DNA of 64,000 nt from Arthrobacter rhizosphaerae (GCF_023062595.1 NZ_JALLAN010000008.1:1-64000); one strand, 5' to 3'; counted from the first letter of the stretch, positions 48,449-57,852 are shown. Numbers and translations: made by a program. The notes: generated by a model not told the origin, from the sequence alone.

Positions 48449-48522
48449 GTCTCAACTCTTTCACAAAGGACCGACAGGAAGTCCAGCTCGCATAAACCGT
48501 CTGGACCACACACAAGGAACAC

Positions 48523-48556
48523 AAAAAGACCCGCTCCGCTGCAAGAACGGAACGGG
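48523..48556 (-). terminator. Rho-independent terminator after tRNA-Val(CAC)
   Basis: On the minus strand CCCGTTCCG pairs with CGGAGCGGG across a 9-nt loop and is followed by TCTTTTT. It starts 10 bp after the tRNA 3' end. Confidence 0.75.
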
Positions 48557-48566
48557 CCTTCGGGGG

Positions 48567-48638
48567 TGGGCGATACTGGGTTCGAACCAGTGACCTCTTC
48601 GGTGTGAACGAAGCGCGCTACCACTGCGCCAATCGCCC
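48567..48638 (-). tRNA. tRNA-Val (anticodon CAC)
   Basis: Minus-strand cloverleaf of 72 nt: acceptor GGGCGAT / ATCGCCC, anticodon stem CTTCG / CGAAG with loop TTCACAC, and T-loop TTCGAAC. The 3' CCA is not encoded (CCC follows). The body closely resembles the two Val(GAC) copies on the other strand. Confidence 0.93.
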
Positions 48639-48899
48639 CGATGCCTTTGAATGCTAGCCCAGTCCGGTCGATTTTAGAAATCGACCGGCTCACACCATTA
48701 TCCCACTTTGGGACTGCGGCAAAAGTAAAAGGAATTACAGTGCTGTAATTAGTGAAAACCCCTAGAAATCAAGCAAGCAGCGGGATTTGTGTCCCGAGGC
48801 AGGGAAGCGATTTGGAGAATCATTGAACCTCCTATAGAGTTTTTACTCGTTGGAACGCGAGGAAATGCCCGTGAGGGCACGGAATCGAAGCTCCAAACT
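48639..48899. other. Divergent tRNA promoter region
   Basis: About 260 bp, AT-rich in the middle. It holds the hairpin at 48664, a near-palindrome AATTACAGTGCTGTAATT at 48733-48750, and a TTGGAG-17-TAGAGT promoter-like pair starting near 48812 for the plus-strand tRNA cluster. No protein gene is seen. Confidence 0.45.
48664..48688. repeat. Perfect 11-bp hairpin between divergent tRNA units
   Basis: CCGGTCGATTT and its complement AAATCGACCGG surround TAG. It lies 26 bp upstream of tRNA-Val(CAC) and ~210 bp upstream of the plus-strand tRNAs, with no gene attached. Confidence 0.6.
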
Positions 48900-48972
<73 letters not shown>

Positions 48973-49018
48973 CGCAGGACACTGTCACGGCAAGGGTTCT
49001 TCGGAATCGTGCTAACAC

Positions 49019-49089
49019 GGTGGGTTGGCCGAGAGGCGAGGCAGCGGCCTGCAAAGCCGTATACACGGGTTCGAATCCCGTACCCACCT
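49019..49089 (+). tRNA. tRNA-Cys (anticodon GCA)
   Basis: Acceptor GGTGGGT / ACCCACC, anticodon stem GCGGC / GCCGT with loop CTGCAAA, T-loop TTCGAAT; 71 nt, CCA not encoded. It sits between Gly copy 1 and Val copy 1. Confidence 0.94.
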
Positions 49090-49129
49090 CGGTGAAAACC
49101 ATGGTTTCCGGTTCAGGCTGGATGGCAAT

Positions 49130-49204
49130 GGGCGATTGGCGCAGCGGTAGCGCGCTTCCCTGACACGGAAGAGGTCACTGGTTCGATCCCAGTATCGCCC
49201 ACCA
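49130..49204 (+). tRNA. tRNA-Val (anticodon GAC), copy 1
   Basis: Acceptor GGGCGAT / ATCGCCC, anticodon stem CTTCC / GGAAG with loop CTGACAC, T-loop TTCGATC, and encoded CCA. It is identical to the copy at 49366. Confidence 0.95.
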
Positions 49205-49260
49205 GAGCAATTCACATTGCTTGTTGTAGAACGCCTTTCAGGCGTAAAAGATCTACATGT

Positions 49261-49333
<73 letters not shown>

Positions 49334-49365
49334 CTCTTTTCTTTTAAACCGCGTTACCTTCGCGC

Positions 49366-49440
49366 GGGCGATTGGCGCAGCGGTAGCGCGCTTCCCTGAC
49401 ACGGAAGAGGTCACTGGTTCGATCCCAGTATCGCCCACCA
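49366..49440 (+). tRNA. tRNA-Val (anticodon GAC), copy 2
   Basis: Identical to the copy at 49130, including encoded CCA. Last tRNA of the plus-strand cluster; a classic terminator follows. Confidence 0.95.
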
Positions 49441-49444
49441 TGAA

Positions 49445-49470
49445 AGCAGCTCCCCCGGAGCTGCTTTTTT
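49445..49470 (+). terminator. Rho-independent terminator of the tRNA cluster
   Basis: Stem AGCAGCTCC / GGAGCTGCT with loop CCC, followed by TTTTT. It begins 5 bp after the last tRNA. Confidence 0.9.
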
Positions 49471-49567
49471 GCTGTTAAAACACCCCGAACGGTTGGCACC
49501 TCCATAGTCCGCGGTTAGGATCGAAAGGCCAGGAGCGATCTGGCTCCGCGACTGAAGGGAGGTGCCC

Positions 49568-49837
49568 GTGGGATTACTTGACGATCTAAAGGGCAAGGCT
49601 CAGCAACTTATCGGTGGCAAGGAAGAAGCCATCAAGGACGGCATCGGCAAAGCCGGTGACTTCATCGATACCAAGACCGGTGGCAAGTACGCCGACAAAA
49701 TCGATTCCGTCCAGCAAGGTGCAGCCGGCCTCGTGGACAAGGCGAACGGGCAGCCCGATGCGGCGCCTGCAGCCGATGATCCGCACGTCGACGGTGAGCC
49801 ACCTGTGGCCGGGGAACCCCGGCAGCAGGGCCTCTGA
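49568..49837 (+). CDS. MT0933/Rv0909-type antitoxin-like protein
   Basis: Protein of 89 residues. The GTG at 49568 follows GGGAGG at good spacing; the in-frame GTG at 49562 lies inside that site. The conserved half GLLDDLKGKAQQLIGGKEE...KAGDFIDTKTGGKYADKID matches the actinobacterial MT0933-type antitoxin family; the Pro/Ala/Asp-rich tail is variable. No partner toxin adjoins, so here it may be a solitary stress-related protein. Confidence 0.75.
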   Translation: MGLLDDLKGKAQQLIGGKEEAIKDGIGKAGDFIDTKTGGKYADKIDSVQQGAAGLVDKANGQPDAAPAADDPHVDGEPPVAGEPRQQGL

Positions 49838-49962
49838 CCCAACTAGGTACGTCAGCGAGGTGTCGGTCCCGCCGAGAGGCGGCGCCGGCACCTTCGGCGT
49901 TTAACCGGGCCTACGAGTGCACCTGGCCGCAGGAAGGCACAGCCCCTACGAAGGCACTGACT

Positions 49963-51000
49963 CTACGAGGGCTCGTGATTTTGACCCTCACGGGCCAGGG
50001 CTGTCAGGCGTGAGACTGCCCGGAAGTACTTCTTCATGTAACCGCCGGTCATCATTTCCTCGGTGAAGAGGCGGTCGAATGGAACGCCGCTGGCAAGAAT
50101 GGGGACGTCCTTGTCATACAGCCGGTCCGCCAGGACCACGAACCGCAGGGCAACTGCCTGTTCCGTGATGGTGTCGACATCGCGCCACACCACTCCATCG
50201 ATGCCGTCAATCAATTGCCGGTAGCGGCTCGGGTGGACGCCCGCCAAATGGGCAATCAGGGTATTGAAATCGTCCCTGGCCACAGTTTTGCCGTCGAACT
50301 CTGCCTTCATGTGATGGTTAAGTTCGTCGTTGCGCAAAGGCAGCGGCGCCGCCGGCAGGCCACGGTGGCGGAAGTCCTCGCCGTCGATCCTCACCACATC
50401 GAACTGATCGGCCAGAACCTGGATCTCACGCTGGAAGTCGACGGCAGCAAAGCGTCCGTCGCCCAACGAACCCGGAAGCGTGTTGGACGTCGCTGCGAGC
50501 TTGACTCCGGCGTCCGCCAACTCCCGCATCAGCCGCGACATGAGGACGGTGTCGCCCGGATCGTCAAGCTCGAATTCGTCGATGCAGACGAGCTTGTAGT
50601 GGCTGAGGGCTTCAACCGTCTTGCGGAAGGACAGTGCTCCCACGAGATTGGTGTACTCAACAAAAGTGCCGAAGGCCTTCGGGCCCGGCGTCGCGTGCCA
50701 GAGGGACGCCAGGAGGTGTGTCTTGCCGACGCCGAATCCGCCGTCGAGGTAGATGCCTGCGCGGGAGGTATCCTTCTTGGCAAAGAGGCGTTTGAAGAGG
50801 CCGTCGCCGTCGCGCGCGCCGACGCCAGCAGCGAAACCTTCGAGGGCACGGACCGCCGCTGCCTGGCTTGGCTGGGAAGGATCGGGGCGGTAACTGCCGA
50901 AGGAGACCGCGCCGAATCGTGGCGAAGGATAAAACCCCTTAAGGAGGTCATCCACGGAAACCGCCGGAGTGCGCGCGGCAAGCTGTTCGATCTGTACCAA
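49963..51000 (-). CDS. zapE: ZapE/AFG1-like ATPase
   Basis: P-loop ATPase of 345 residues. Walker A DGGFGVGKTHLL near residue 84, Walker B KLVCIDEFELDDPGD near 140, sensor AATSNTLP near 175 (A-T-SN). In proteobacteria the homologue acts on the FtsZ ring; in actinobacteria the role is less clear. It is divergent from the sulfurtransferase gene, with a ~200-bp region between them that has no other gene. Confidence 0.88.
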   Translation of the reverse strand: MVQIEQLAARTPAVSVDDLLKGFYPSPRFGAVSFGSYRPDPSQPSQAAAVRALEGFAAGVGARDGDGLFKRLFAKKDTSRAGIYLDGGFGVGKTHLLASLWHATPGPKAFGTFVEYTNLVGALSFRKTVEALSHYKLVCIDEFELDDPGDTVLMSRLMRELADAGVKLAATSNTLPGSLGDGRFAAVDFQREIQVLADQFDVVRIDGEDFRHRGLPAAPLPLRNDELNHHMKAEFDGKTVARDDFNTLIAHLAGVHPSRYRQLIDGIDGVVWRDVDTITEQAVALRFVVLADRLYDKDVPILASGVPFDRLFTEEMMTGGYMKKYFRAVSRLTALAREGQNHEPS

Positions 51001-51206
51001 AGTGGTCCGTTCTGCTGGTCTGTCCCCAGAAAGAATACCGGTATCGGCCTGCCGGAAACGGCCAAGTGACTAAGGCCATATGACCCTGTGTTAACCGAGG
51101 GAAGCAATAGTCCGGGGGCGTGGCTAGTGTTGGAGCAGGTCCGGCTGCCGTGACACCTCGTGCCCGGCCAGGACCCCCTGACCGTTTTCAATGAAAGGCC
51201 ACCAGC

Positions 51207-52148
51207 ATGCCCTACCCCGTTGAACAGAACGAGAAGTTTTCCGCCTATACCCACCCGGAGCGGCTCGTATCCACCGAATGGCTGGCCGCGGCCATCGAGT
51301 CCGGAGCCGTACGTGACGGCGGGCTTGTAGTGGTTGAATCCGACGAAGACGTCCTGCTTTACGAAACCGGTCACATCCCGGGGTCCGTGAAGATCGACTG
51401 GCACACTGACCTTAACGACGAGGTGACCCGGGATTATGTGGACGGCGAGGCCTTCGCTGCCCTCGCTGCCGCCAAGGGGATTTCCCGGGACAGCACCGTG
51501 GTGATCTACGGCGACAAGTCCAACTGGTGGGCTGCCTACGCCCTGTGGGTCTTCACCTTGTTCGGCCATGAAGATGTACGGCTGCTGGACGGCGGCCGCG
51601 ACAAGTGGATCTCCGAAGGCCGTGAACTCACTACGGACGTTCCCTCCCCGGCTCCCGGCAACTACCCCGTAGTGGAGCGCAATGACGCCCCCATCCGCGC
51701 CTTCAAGGAAGACGTGCTCGCTCACCTGGGCAAGCCGCTGATCGATGTCCGCTCCCCTGAGGAGTACACCGGACAGCGCACGCACATGCCTGCCTACCCT
51801 GAAGAGGGCGCGCTCCGTGGCGGCCACATCCCCACCGCGGCTTCCATCCCCTGGGCCCGCGCCGCTGCACCGGACGGCACCTACCGCAGCCGCGAAGAAC
51901 TCGAGGCTCTGTATCTCGGAGAAGCAGGGCTGACGGCGGGCGACGACGTCGTGGCCTACTGCCGTATCGGCGAGCGTTCCAGCCACACCTGGTTCGCCCT
52001 CAAGTACCTGCTGGGCTTTGACACCGTACGGAACTACGACGGCTCGTGGACCGAATGGGGGAACGCTGTCCGCGTTCCCATCGTCAAGGGCGCGGACCGC
52101 GGCACTGTTCCTTCATCGCGGCCTGCAACGGCAGCGGCGTCGAACTAG
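51207..52148 (+). CDS. sseA: Thiosulfate/3-mercaptopyruvate sulfurtransferase (double rhodanese)
   Basis: Protein of 313 residues with two rhodanese domains. The inactive N-terminal copy has [15 protein letters not shown]; the active C-terminal copy has [13 protein letters not shown] and the persulfide Cys in [16 protein letters not shown] (residue ~251). Followed 52 bp later by a SufE-like gene, a frequent actinobacterial pair that moves sulfane sulfur. Confidence 0.92.
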   Translation: MPYPVEQNEKFSAYTHPERLVSTEWLAAAIESGAVRDGGLVVVESDEDVLLYETGHIPGSVKIDWHTDLNDEVTRDYVDGEAFAALAAAKGISRDSTVVIYGDKSNWWAAYALWVFTLFGHEDVRLLDGGRDKWISEGRELTTDVPSPAPGNYPVVERNDAPIRAFKEDVLAHLGKPLIDVRSPEEYTGQRTHMPAYPEEGALRGGHIPTAASIPWARAAAPDGTYRSREELEALYLGEAGLTAGDDVVAYCRIGERSSHTWFALKYLLGFDTVRNYDGSWTEWGNAVRVPIVKGADRGTVPSSRPATAAASN

Positions 52149-52199
52149 TCGGGGAAAGCCCACACCACTCCCCTGCAAATACTGCGTAAGCTGGAACTG

Positions 52200-52661
52200 A
52201 TGAATACCGATTCCCTCCCCGCCACCCTGGCCGAAATAGTTGATGATTTCCAGGCCCTCACCGAACCGGAGCGGCTGCAGCTGCTTCTGGAGTTTTCGCG
52301 TGGACTTCCGGAGCTGCCCGAGCATCTCAAGGACCACCCTGAACTGCTCGAACAGGTGGTGGAGTGCCAGTCGCCGTTGTTCCTGACAATCGAGACGGAA
52401 AAGGGCGACGGCGGTGCTCCGGACAGCGTCCGGCTCTACTTCAAGGCGCCACCGGAAGCTCCCACCACCCGGGGCTTCGCCGGTGTCCTCCATGAGGGAC
52501 TTGACGGCCTGTCCGCGCAGGAGATCCTGGCCGTTCCGGATGACATGCCGGAGCTTCTGGGACTCACGCGCGCCATCACTCCGTTGCGGATGAGGGGGAT
52601 GACGGCAATGCTGGGCCGCATCAAGCGTAAAGTCGCGGCCTCAGCCCGTTTCCAGGGCTGA
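52200..52661 (+). CDS. SufE-like sulfur acceptor
   Basis: Protein of 153 residues. The family core ERLQLLLEFSRGLPELPEHL is followed by VVECQSPLFL, whose Cys (~60) would accept persulfide sulfur. There is no suf operon here; the adjacent rhodanese is the probable donor (inference). Confidence 0.88.
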   Translation: MNTDSLPATLAEIVDDFQALTEPERLQLLLEFSRGLPELPEHLKDHPELLEQVVECQSPLFLTIETEKGDGGAPDSVRLYFKAPPEAPTTRGFAGVLHEGLDGLSAQEILAVPDDMPELLGLTRAITPLRMRGMTAMLGRIKRKVAASARFQG

Positions 52662-52675
52662 GTCCGCACCGGCGG

Positions 52676-53170
52676 ATGGCAAGAAAACAGGCTTCACAGG
52701 GAACACCGGCCACAGCTGCCTTGGCTGCGGCCGGTGTTCCTTTTGTGCTTCACCCGTACCAGCACGATCCCGCCACGGCGAGCTACGGTATGGAGGCCGC
52801 CGAGGTACTCGGTATCGACCCGGCCAGGGTGTTCAAGACCCTCATGGTCGACGTCGACGGCCAGCTGGCCGTGGGAGTGGTTCCGGTCAGCGGCAATTTG
52901 GATCTCAAGGCGATGGCCGCATCCCTGGGCGGCAAGAAGGCAACCATGGCAGATTCCGCCGTCGCCGAACGCCGGACTGGTTACGTCCTGGGCGGGATTT
53001 CACCGCTGGGACAGCGTCAGGCTGCCCGCACCGTCGTTGACGACAGCGCGTTGGAACAGGAAACAGTGCTCGTCTCCGGTGGGCGCCGGGGACTGGATGT
53101 CGAACTGGACCCGCACGACCTGATCAAACTCACGGGCGCCATTTCCGCACGAATCAGGACGGAACGGTAG
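52676..53170 (+). CDS. ybaK: YbaK-type Cys-tRNA(Pro)/Cys-tRNA(Cys) deacylase
   Basis: Editing enzyme of 164 residues that hydrolyses mischarged tRNA. Motifs: VFKTLMVDVDGQLAVGVVPVSG, the KKATMAD region, and GYVLGGISPLGQR with its Gly-Gly-Ile signature. It starts at ATG 52676, 14 bp after the SufE stop. Its 3' end overlaps the convergent hydrolase gene by 17 bp. Confidence 0.9.
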   Translation: MARKQASQGTPATAALAAAGVPFVLHPYQHDPATASYGMEAAEVLGIDPARVFKTLMVDVDGQLAVGVVPVSGNLDLKAMAASLGGKKATMADSAVAERRTGYVLGGISPLGQRQAARTVVDDSALEQETVLVSGGRRGLDVELDPHDLIKLTGAISARIRTER

Positions 53171-54464
53171 CCGACCCGGCTCCCGGGTTCTTTCTCGGCG
53201 CAAGCTGCTGTCGGAGCCACGCCGAAACCAGCGATTCCCAGCGCTGTGGATCAACGTTCCATTCCTTGGTGTGCCGGGCCCGGCTGAAACTTTCGAACGT
53301 GACCATCTCCGGGTTTTTCTCAGCGAGCTCCGCTGAAGGGCCGTACGGCACATATTCATCATCCACACTGTGAATAATGAGGCTCGGCGTCCGCAGCTCC
53401 ACAGCCCTCGCCACCCAGTCCATGGCTTTCAGGTCCACAGGAGCCGCGAGACCGGTGAGCCTCCGGCCGAGGCGGTGGCTCATCATCAGCTGGCCGTACC
53501 TGCCCACGCCCGACGGTATCCGGTGGATTTCGGCGTGATGCGCCAGGACCTCCACCCAGTTGATCACGGGAGCATCCAGGACCATGGCGCGGATCAGGTG
53601 GCGGTACCGCGACAGATCGGCGGCCTGAAGACAAATCGCCCCGCCCATGGACCAACCGAACAGGACCACCTCTTTAGCGCCATTGGCGAGGGCATAAGTA
53701 ATAGCGGCCTCTACGTCGCGCCATTCCGTGGAGCCGAGCCCGTAGCGGCCGTCAGGTGCCGACGGCGCCAGGCCGTCATTCCGGTAGGAGATCAGGAGGC
53801 TGGTCAGGCCGTGCTCCCTCGCCGTGTGTACAGCCCGTAGCCCCTCCTGCCTCGTCGCGCCCCTGCCGTGGACCATGATGGCCCAGATGTCCGTGGCCGG
53901 CTCCGCCGGAATCATGATGGCCGGCGCTGATCCGCCGTCGACGTCTATCAGCACCTCCTTTGACGGAAGGCCGATAGCGGCGGGATCGGGGTAGGCAACC
54001 CCGCTCCACCAGCCACGCCGGGCAGTGGCCAGATCACCGCTGTATACCGCCTCCACCTCCCGAAGCACCGTTCGCTCCGCGGGCGAATACGACAGAATCC
54101 TGCCGATCCGGGCATGGCCGCGCCCGCTGTCGAAGAAGAGTCCGTAGACCCCTTCCACAGTCGCGTCATCAGTCGCGTCGAGGATGACCTGTTGCCGGTT
54201 GCCTTCGCGAATGACGGCAAGGATTTCCTGGTTCTCGTCGCGGATACGGGCAGGAGTGATTACCCTTCGCGCGAAATACAGGGCGAGGGCAGAGGACCCG
54301 GCCCCCATCAGACCTGCCAGGCTAGAACCCGCAATGACCCCGCCAATGGCCCACTTGGCACTGAGGGACTTCGATCCGGCCCTGGCACTGCCTGGTGCCG
54401 AATTGCCCATAAAAGAGCGCAGTGAAGCGGGGGAAGTGTCGGGACGGCGGAGCAGGAAAGCCAT
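53154..54464 (-). CDS. Alpha/beta hydrolase with N-terminal membrane segment
   Basis: Protein of 436 residues. A Gly/Ala-rich hydrophobic segment (residues ~37-60) probably anchors it in the membrane. The hydrolase fold shows IWAIMVHGRGATRQEG (oxyanion region, ~190), the nucleophile elbow FGWSMGGAICLQ (~270), an Asp in LIIHSVDDEYVPYG (~375) and the catalytic His in SRARHTKEWN (~405). The substrate is unknown. It is convergent with ybaK. Confidence 0.8.
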   Translation of the reverse strand: MAFLLRRPDTSPASLRSFMGNSAPGSARAGSKSLSAKWAIGGVIAGSSLAGLMGAGSSALALYFARRVITPARIRDENQEILAVIREGNRQQVILDATDDATVEGVYGLFFDSGRGHARIGRILSYSPAERTVLREVEAVYSGDLATARRGWWSGVAYPDPAAIGLPSKEVLIDVDGGSAPAIMIPAEPATDIWAIMVHGRGATRQEGLRAVHTAREHGLTSLLISYRNDGLAPSAPDGRYGLGSTEWRDVEAAITYALANGAKEVVLFGWSMGGAICLQAADLSRYRHLIRAMVLDAPVINWVEVLAHHAEIHRIPSGVGRYGQLMMSHRLGRRLTGLAAPVDLKAMDWVARAVELRTPSLIIHSVDDEYVPYGPSAELAEKNPEMVTFESFSRARHTKEWNVDPQRWESLVSAWLRQQLAPRKNPGAGSATVPS

Positions 54465-54560
54465 GCAACCATTCTTACCGCTAACTCACATCTGACATAT
54501 TCCGGACATGCCGCAGCCGTATGTACTGCGGTGATGAAGCTGCCGGACTAGGCTGAGGTC

Positions 54561-55052
54561 ATGAACGATCCGATCGTCATTTTGACAGAAGAACCGCTGG
54601 GTGCGGATGACCGCGTCAACATCGAACGCCTTGTGGACGGCGGTGATATTCCATTGGTGGTGCTTGTTCCGGCCAATACCGAGCGCCACATGCTCGTGGA
54701 TTTCCTCGAGCACCTGTCACTGCTGGAGATCGCTAAGGCCTTCCGGGAGCTGACAGCGCAGGCTCCCGATCCCGAGTCTGAGCGTGCAGAGGCTGCCGAG
54801 ACCCTTGCTGTCTCCCTGGCGGCGCTGGCAGGAGTGGGCACAGGCGTCACGGGAGAGGTAGTGGACGGCCGCGCTGTCGACGGGCTTGTGTCCAAGGTCA
54901 AGGAGCTCGGTGCGCGCCAGGCTGTGGTGATCACCCGTCCCCATGCGATAGCTGACACTTTCCATACGGACTGGGCCAACAAGGCACAGGACAGGCTGGG
55001 ACTGCCTGTGCTCCATCTGTATGCAGGGTCGGGATTTATCGGCGACTCCTAG
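54561..55052 (+). CDS. Hypothetical protein, universal-stress-like fold possible
   Basis: Protein of 163 residues starting MNDPIVILTEEPLGADD. Alternating hydrophobic strands (IPLVVLVPA, QAVVITRP, LPVLHLYAG) and helices suggest an alpha/beta Rossmann-like protein. The central Ala/Glu-rich part is helical. I cannot name a family. It is divergent from the hydrolase and 14 bp upstream of msrB, so it may be co-transcribed with it. Confidence 0.65.
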   Translation: MNDPIVILTEEPLGADDRVNIERLVDGGDIPLVVLVPANTERHMLVDFLEHLSLLEIAKAFRELTAQAPDPESERAEAAETLAVSLAALAGVGTGVTGEVVDGRAVDGLVSKVKELGARQAVVITRPHAIADTFHTDWANKAQDRLGLPVLHLYAGSGFIGDS

Positions 55053-55066
55053 ACGTTGACCAAAGT

Positions 55067-55507
55067 ATGAGCATTCAAGGAGATCACGGCAACAGCGAGG
55101 CGCCCGTTGTGGCCCGGACCGACGAGGAATGGCGCCAGGAACTTTCGCCCGAGGAATACCGGGTGCTTCGCCAGGCCGGAACCGAACGGCCCTACACAGG
55201 CGAGTACTGGGACACCCATACCGAGGGCGTCTACCAGTGCCGTGCTTGCGGAACCGAACTGTTCACCAGCAAGGAAAAATTCGATTCACACTGCGGCTGG
55301 CCGTCCTTCTGGGCTCCCTTGGCGGAGGGAAAAGTACGCTACATCCACGATCGCAGCATGGGAATGGACCGCGTCGAAGTGCGTTGTGCCACGTGTGATT
55401 CGCATATGGGGCACGTCTTCGAGGGCGAGGGGTATGAAACCCCCACCGACCAGCGTTTCTGCATCAACTCTGTTTCACTGCGGCTGGTTAACGCCGAGGA
55501 ACGCTGA
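55067..55507 (+). CDS. msrB: Peptide methionine (R)-S-oxide reductase
   Basis: Repairs methionine-R-sulfoxide; 146 residues. Zn-binding pairs CRACG and CATCDSHMGHVF, the fold motif HCGWPSFW, and the catalytic Cys in RFCINSVSL (residue ~133). The start at 55067 shortly follows the hypothetical gene's stop. Confidence 0.95.
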   Translation: MSIQGDHGNSEAPVVARTDEEWRQELSPEEYRVLRQAGTERPYTGEYWDTHTEGVYQCRACGTELFTSKEKFDSHCGWPSFWAPLAEGKVRYIHDRSMGMDRVEVRCATCDSHMGHVFEGEGYETPTDQRFCINSVSLRLVNAEER

Positions 55508-55672
55508 ACGTAAGCGGCCCGGCCCCAGGCAGCTTTCCGCTTGATCTGGATGACCCTTTCTGAAGGCCTTGACCAAGACTTTCTTATGCTCAACCGCTTT
55601 TGGGATTAGAGGCTCTGATTGGTTGCTACGCTCGCCGAAGAAGCAACAGCGACCAGAAAGGCCACTGCCACC

Positions 55673-57133
55673 ATGAGCATCCCCGTCATCACAAGTGAAG
55701 ACACAGTCCAGGAAAAAGCGGACGCAGTCCAAGCGATTGATTCCCCGCAGTCTTCGCCTACGGCACCAGTTACTGCCGCCCATCCGGAATGGATCCGGCT
55801 GAAGACGGCAGCCACAGCTCTGCAGCCCCTGCAGGCAAAGGACGGCTCCGTTCCTGAGGCGGACCACCACACTGACGCGGCCGTTCATGTCTCTGCTATC
55901 GTCGACGCAATCGAGGCCCTCGCGCCTTCGTTCCCTCACGACGCAGGCTACCTGGATCTCCTCGTAAAGGACTTCGGTACGTGGCGAGACGGAGGTTTTG
56001 GCGTACCAGACTTCCTCGACTCACTGCTGGCGTTCCAGCCGCAGCAGCACCGGGAAAACGGGCTTCAGCACCTGGTGGTTTTCCCCATGTACACGCAGAA
56101 CGGCAGCAGCAGCCGCCTGGTCGAGGCGGTGCTGATTGAGGTCATCTGGCCCGAGTTCATCGCTGACCTCGAGGGCGGCGAGTACTCAAACAGGCTTTTT
56201 GTTCCCATCCGCTTCCTCGACTTCACCCCCGGCTACGATTCCAATTCAGCCGTCCTGTTCCCGGAAACCGTCGGGGTCCGGGAAACACCCACCTTCACCT
56301 GGGGCGCAATTTTTGCTGACCGGGAAGCTGCCCGGTTCCGCAAGGTACTGCGCGCCGCCGCCCAGATCACCTCGCTGGACCTTCCGCCAGAAGCCAGGGA
56401 GTTGCTTGAAGATCAGCAGCTGACCCAGGAAACGTTCGTGATGTGGGACCTGATTCACGACCGCACCCACATGCGGGGCGACCTCCCCTTTGACCCCTTC
56501 ATGATCAAGCAGCGGATGCCGTTTTTCCTGTACTCCCTGGAAGAACTGCGCTGTGACCTGACAGCATTCCGGGAGTCCGTGAAGATCGAAAAGGACGAAA
56601 AAGCCAGCCCGGAAGCCCGTCGGCATGCCAAGCTCGTGCAGTACGCCGTGATCTTCGACCGCATCTTCCGCTTTGCCATCACGGGCAGCCGAGTGCGCAA
56701 CTACGACGGGCTCGGCGGCCAGCTCCTCTTTGCCTGGATGCACCAGCACCGGGTGTTGCACTGGACCGACAGCAGCCTCAGCATCGACTGGGATGAAGTG
56801 TCCCAGGTGGTCATCGAGCTGGGGCTCCGGATCGAGGAACTCTACTGGCGATCCATCGACCGGCCGAAAACAGCACACTGGTTGGCAGCCTATGAGCTGG
56901 TATCCGGTACCGTGACTCCTAACCCCGCATCCGTATGGGCCAAGGGTCCTGACGCTTTGCCACTGGCCGGACCGCCACGTGGACTCACTGACCAGGTGCT
57001 GGACGACGAATTCCCCCTGTCCATGTTCTACGAAGCGCTGGAGAAGAAGATGCGGCCGGTTATCGAATCCACTGCGGGAATCACCGGCAATTCAGCCATC
57101 ACATCCAGCACGGAGGCTTTGAACGCGGCATGA
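55673..57133 (+). CDS. DUF6421-family protein
   Basis: Large actinobacterial protein of unknown function, ~486 residues from ATG 55673 (GAAAGG upstream); an in-frame GTG/ATG frame opens at 55619. Notable are a variable Ala/Pro-rich N-terminus, an acidic beta-rich middle, and WDLIHDRTHMRGDLPF near residue 265, whose His and Asp could bind a metal. Its TGA overlaps the ATG of the next SDR gene (ATGA), so the two probably act together. Confidence 0.75.
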   Translation: MSIPVITSEDTVQEKADAVQAIDSPQSSPTAPVTAAHPEWIRLKTAATALQPLQAKDGSVPEADHHTDAAVHVSAIVDAIEALAPSFPHDAGYLDLLVKDFGTWRDGGFGVPDFLDSLLAFQPQQHRENGLQHLVVFPMYTQNGSSSRLVEAVLIEVIWPEFIADLEGGEYSNRLFVPIRFLDFTPGYDSNSAVLFPETVGVRETPTFTWGAIFADREAARFRKVLRAAAQITSLDLPPEARELLEDQQLTQETFVMWDLIHDRTHMRGDLPFDPFMIKQRMPFFLYSLEELRCDLTAFRESVKIEKDEKASPEARRHAKLVQYAVIFDRIFRFAITGSRVRNYDGLGGQLLFAWMHQHRVLHWTDSSLSIDWDEVSQVVIELGLRIEELYWRSIDRPKTAHWLAAYELVSGTVTPNPASVWAKGPDALPLAGPPRGLTDQVLDDEFPLSMFYEALEKKMRPVIESTAGITGNSAITSSTEALNAA

Positions 57134-57852
57134 AATCCGGACTCACCCTGAAGGTATTGGTCACTGGCGGCAGCGGGCCCTCGGGGGTGGCGACTGCCAG
57201 GGCCCTCTGGCAGGCCGGCTTCACGGTGCTCACCGTGGGCTCGGACAAGCAGCGGATTGTGGCTGCAGCCACCGAGGCGGGCGAAGGCGTCATCCCCCTG
57301 GTCTGTGACCTCGCGAACCTGGCCGAGGTGCAGGCCCTTCAATCGGAAGTGACAGCTTCCCATGGCAGGATCGACGGCGTCATCCACCTTGTGGGCGGAT
57401 GGCGCGGGGCCAAGGGCATCACCACCCAGACCGACGAGGACTGGGACTTCCTGGAACGCAATGCCGTGACCACCCTCAGGAACGTTTCCAGGGTGTTCTA
57501 TGACGACCTCTCAGCATCGGACACAGGGCGCTTCGCAATGGTGTCATCCACTGCAGTCACCTCCCCCACCGCCGCGACGGCAAGCTACGTGGCGGCCAAA
57601 GCTGCGGCTGAGGTTTGGACGATGGCTATGGCCGAGGGGTTCGAAGCGGACAGGAACGAAGAAACGGAATTGCAGAGCGCCGCCGTCGTGTTTGTGGTCA
57701 AGGCACTCGTCGATGACACCATGCGCGCGAAAGCGCCGGAGCGGACGTTCCCGGGCTTCACCGACGTCGGGGAACTCGGCGCCGCCGCTGTTGACCTGTT
57801 CCGGACTGAGGCCGCGGAGCTGAACGGGCGGAAACTCCCTCTGGTCCCCTGA
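57130..57852 (+). CDS. Short-chain dehydrogenase coupled to the DUF6421 gene
   Basis: SDR of 240 residues. Cofactor loop VTGGSGPSGVATARAL (a TGxxGxxG variant), HLVGGWRG in place of NNAG, a Ser in VSSTAV and the catalytic SYVAAK Tyr-Lys pair are visible. Translationally coupled by ATGA to the preceding gene. The substrate is unknown. Confidence 0.85.
   Translation: MKSGLTLKVLVTGGSGPSGVATARALWQAGFTVLTVGSDKQRIVAAATEAGEGVIPLVCDLANLAEVQALQSEVTASHGRIDGVIHLVGGWRGAKGITTQTDEDWDFLERNAVTTLRNVSRVFYDDLSASDTGRFAMVSSTAVTSPTAATASYVAAKAAAEVWTMAMAEGFEADRNEETELQSAAVVFVVKALVDDTMRAKAPERTFPGFTDVGELGAAAVDLFRTEAAELNGRKLPLVP

Noticed and set aside
50529..51986. 485-codon minus-strand frame across zapE and the rhodanese gene
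   Set aside because: Antisense to the sulfurtransferase and out of frame with zapE; no domain seen.
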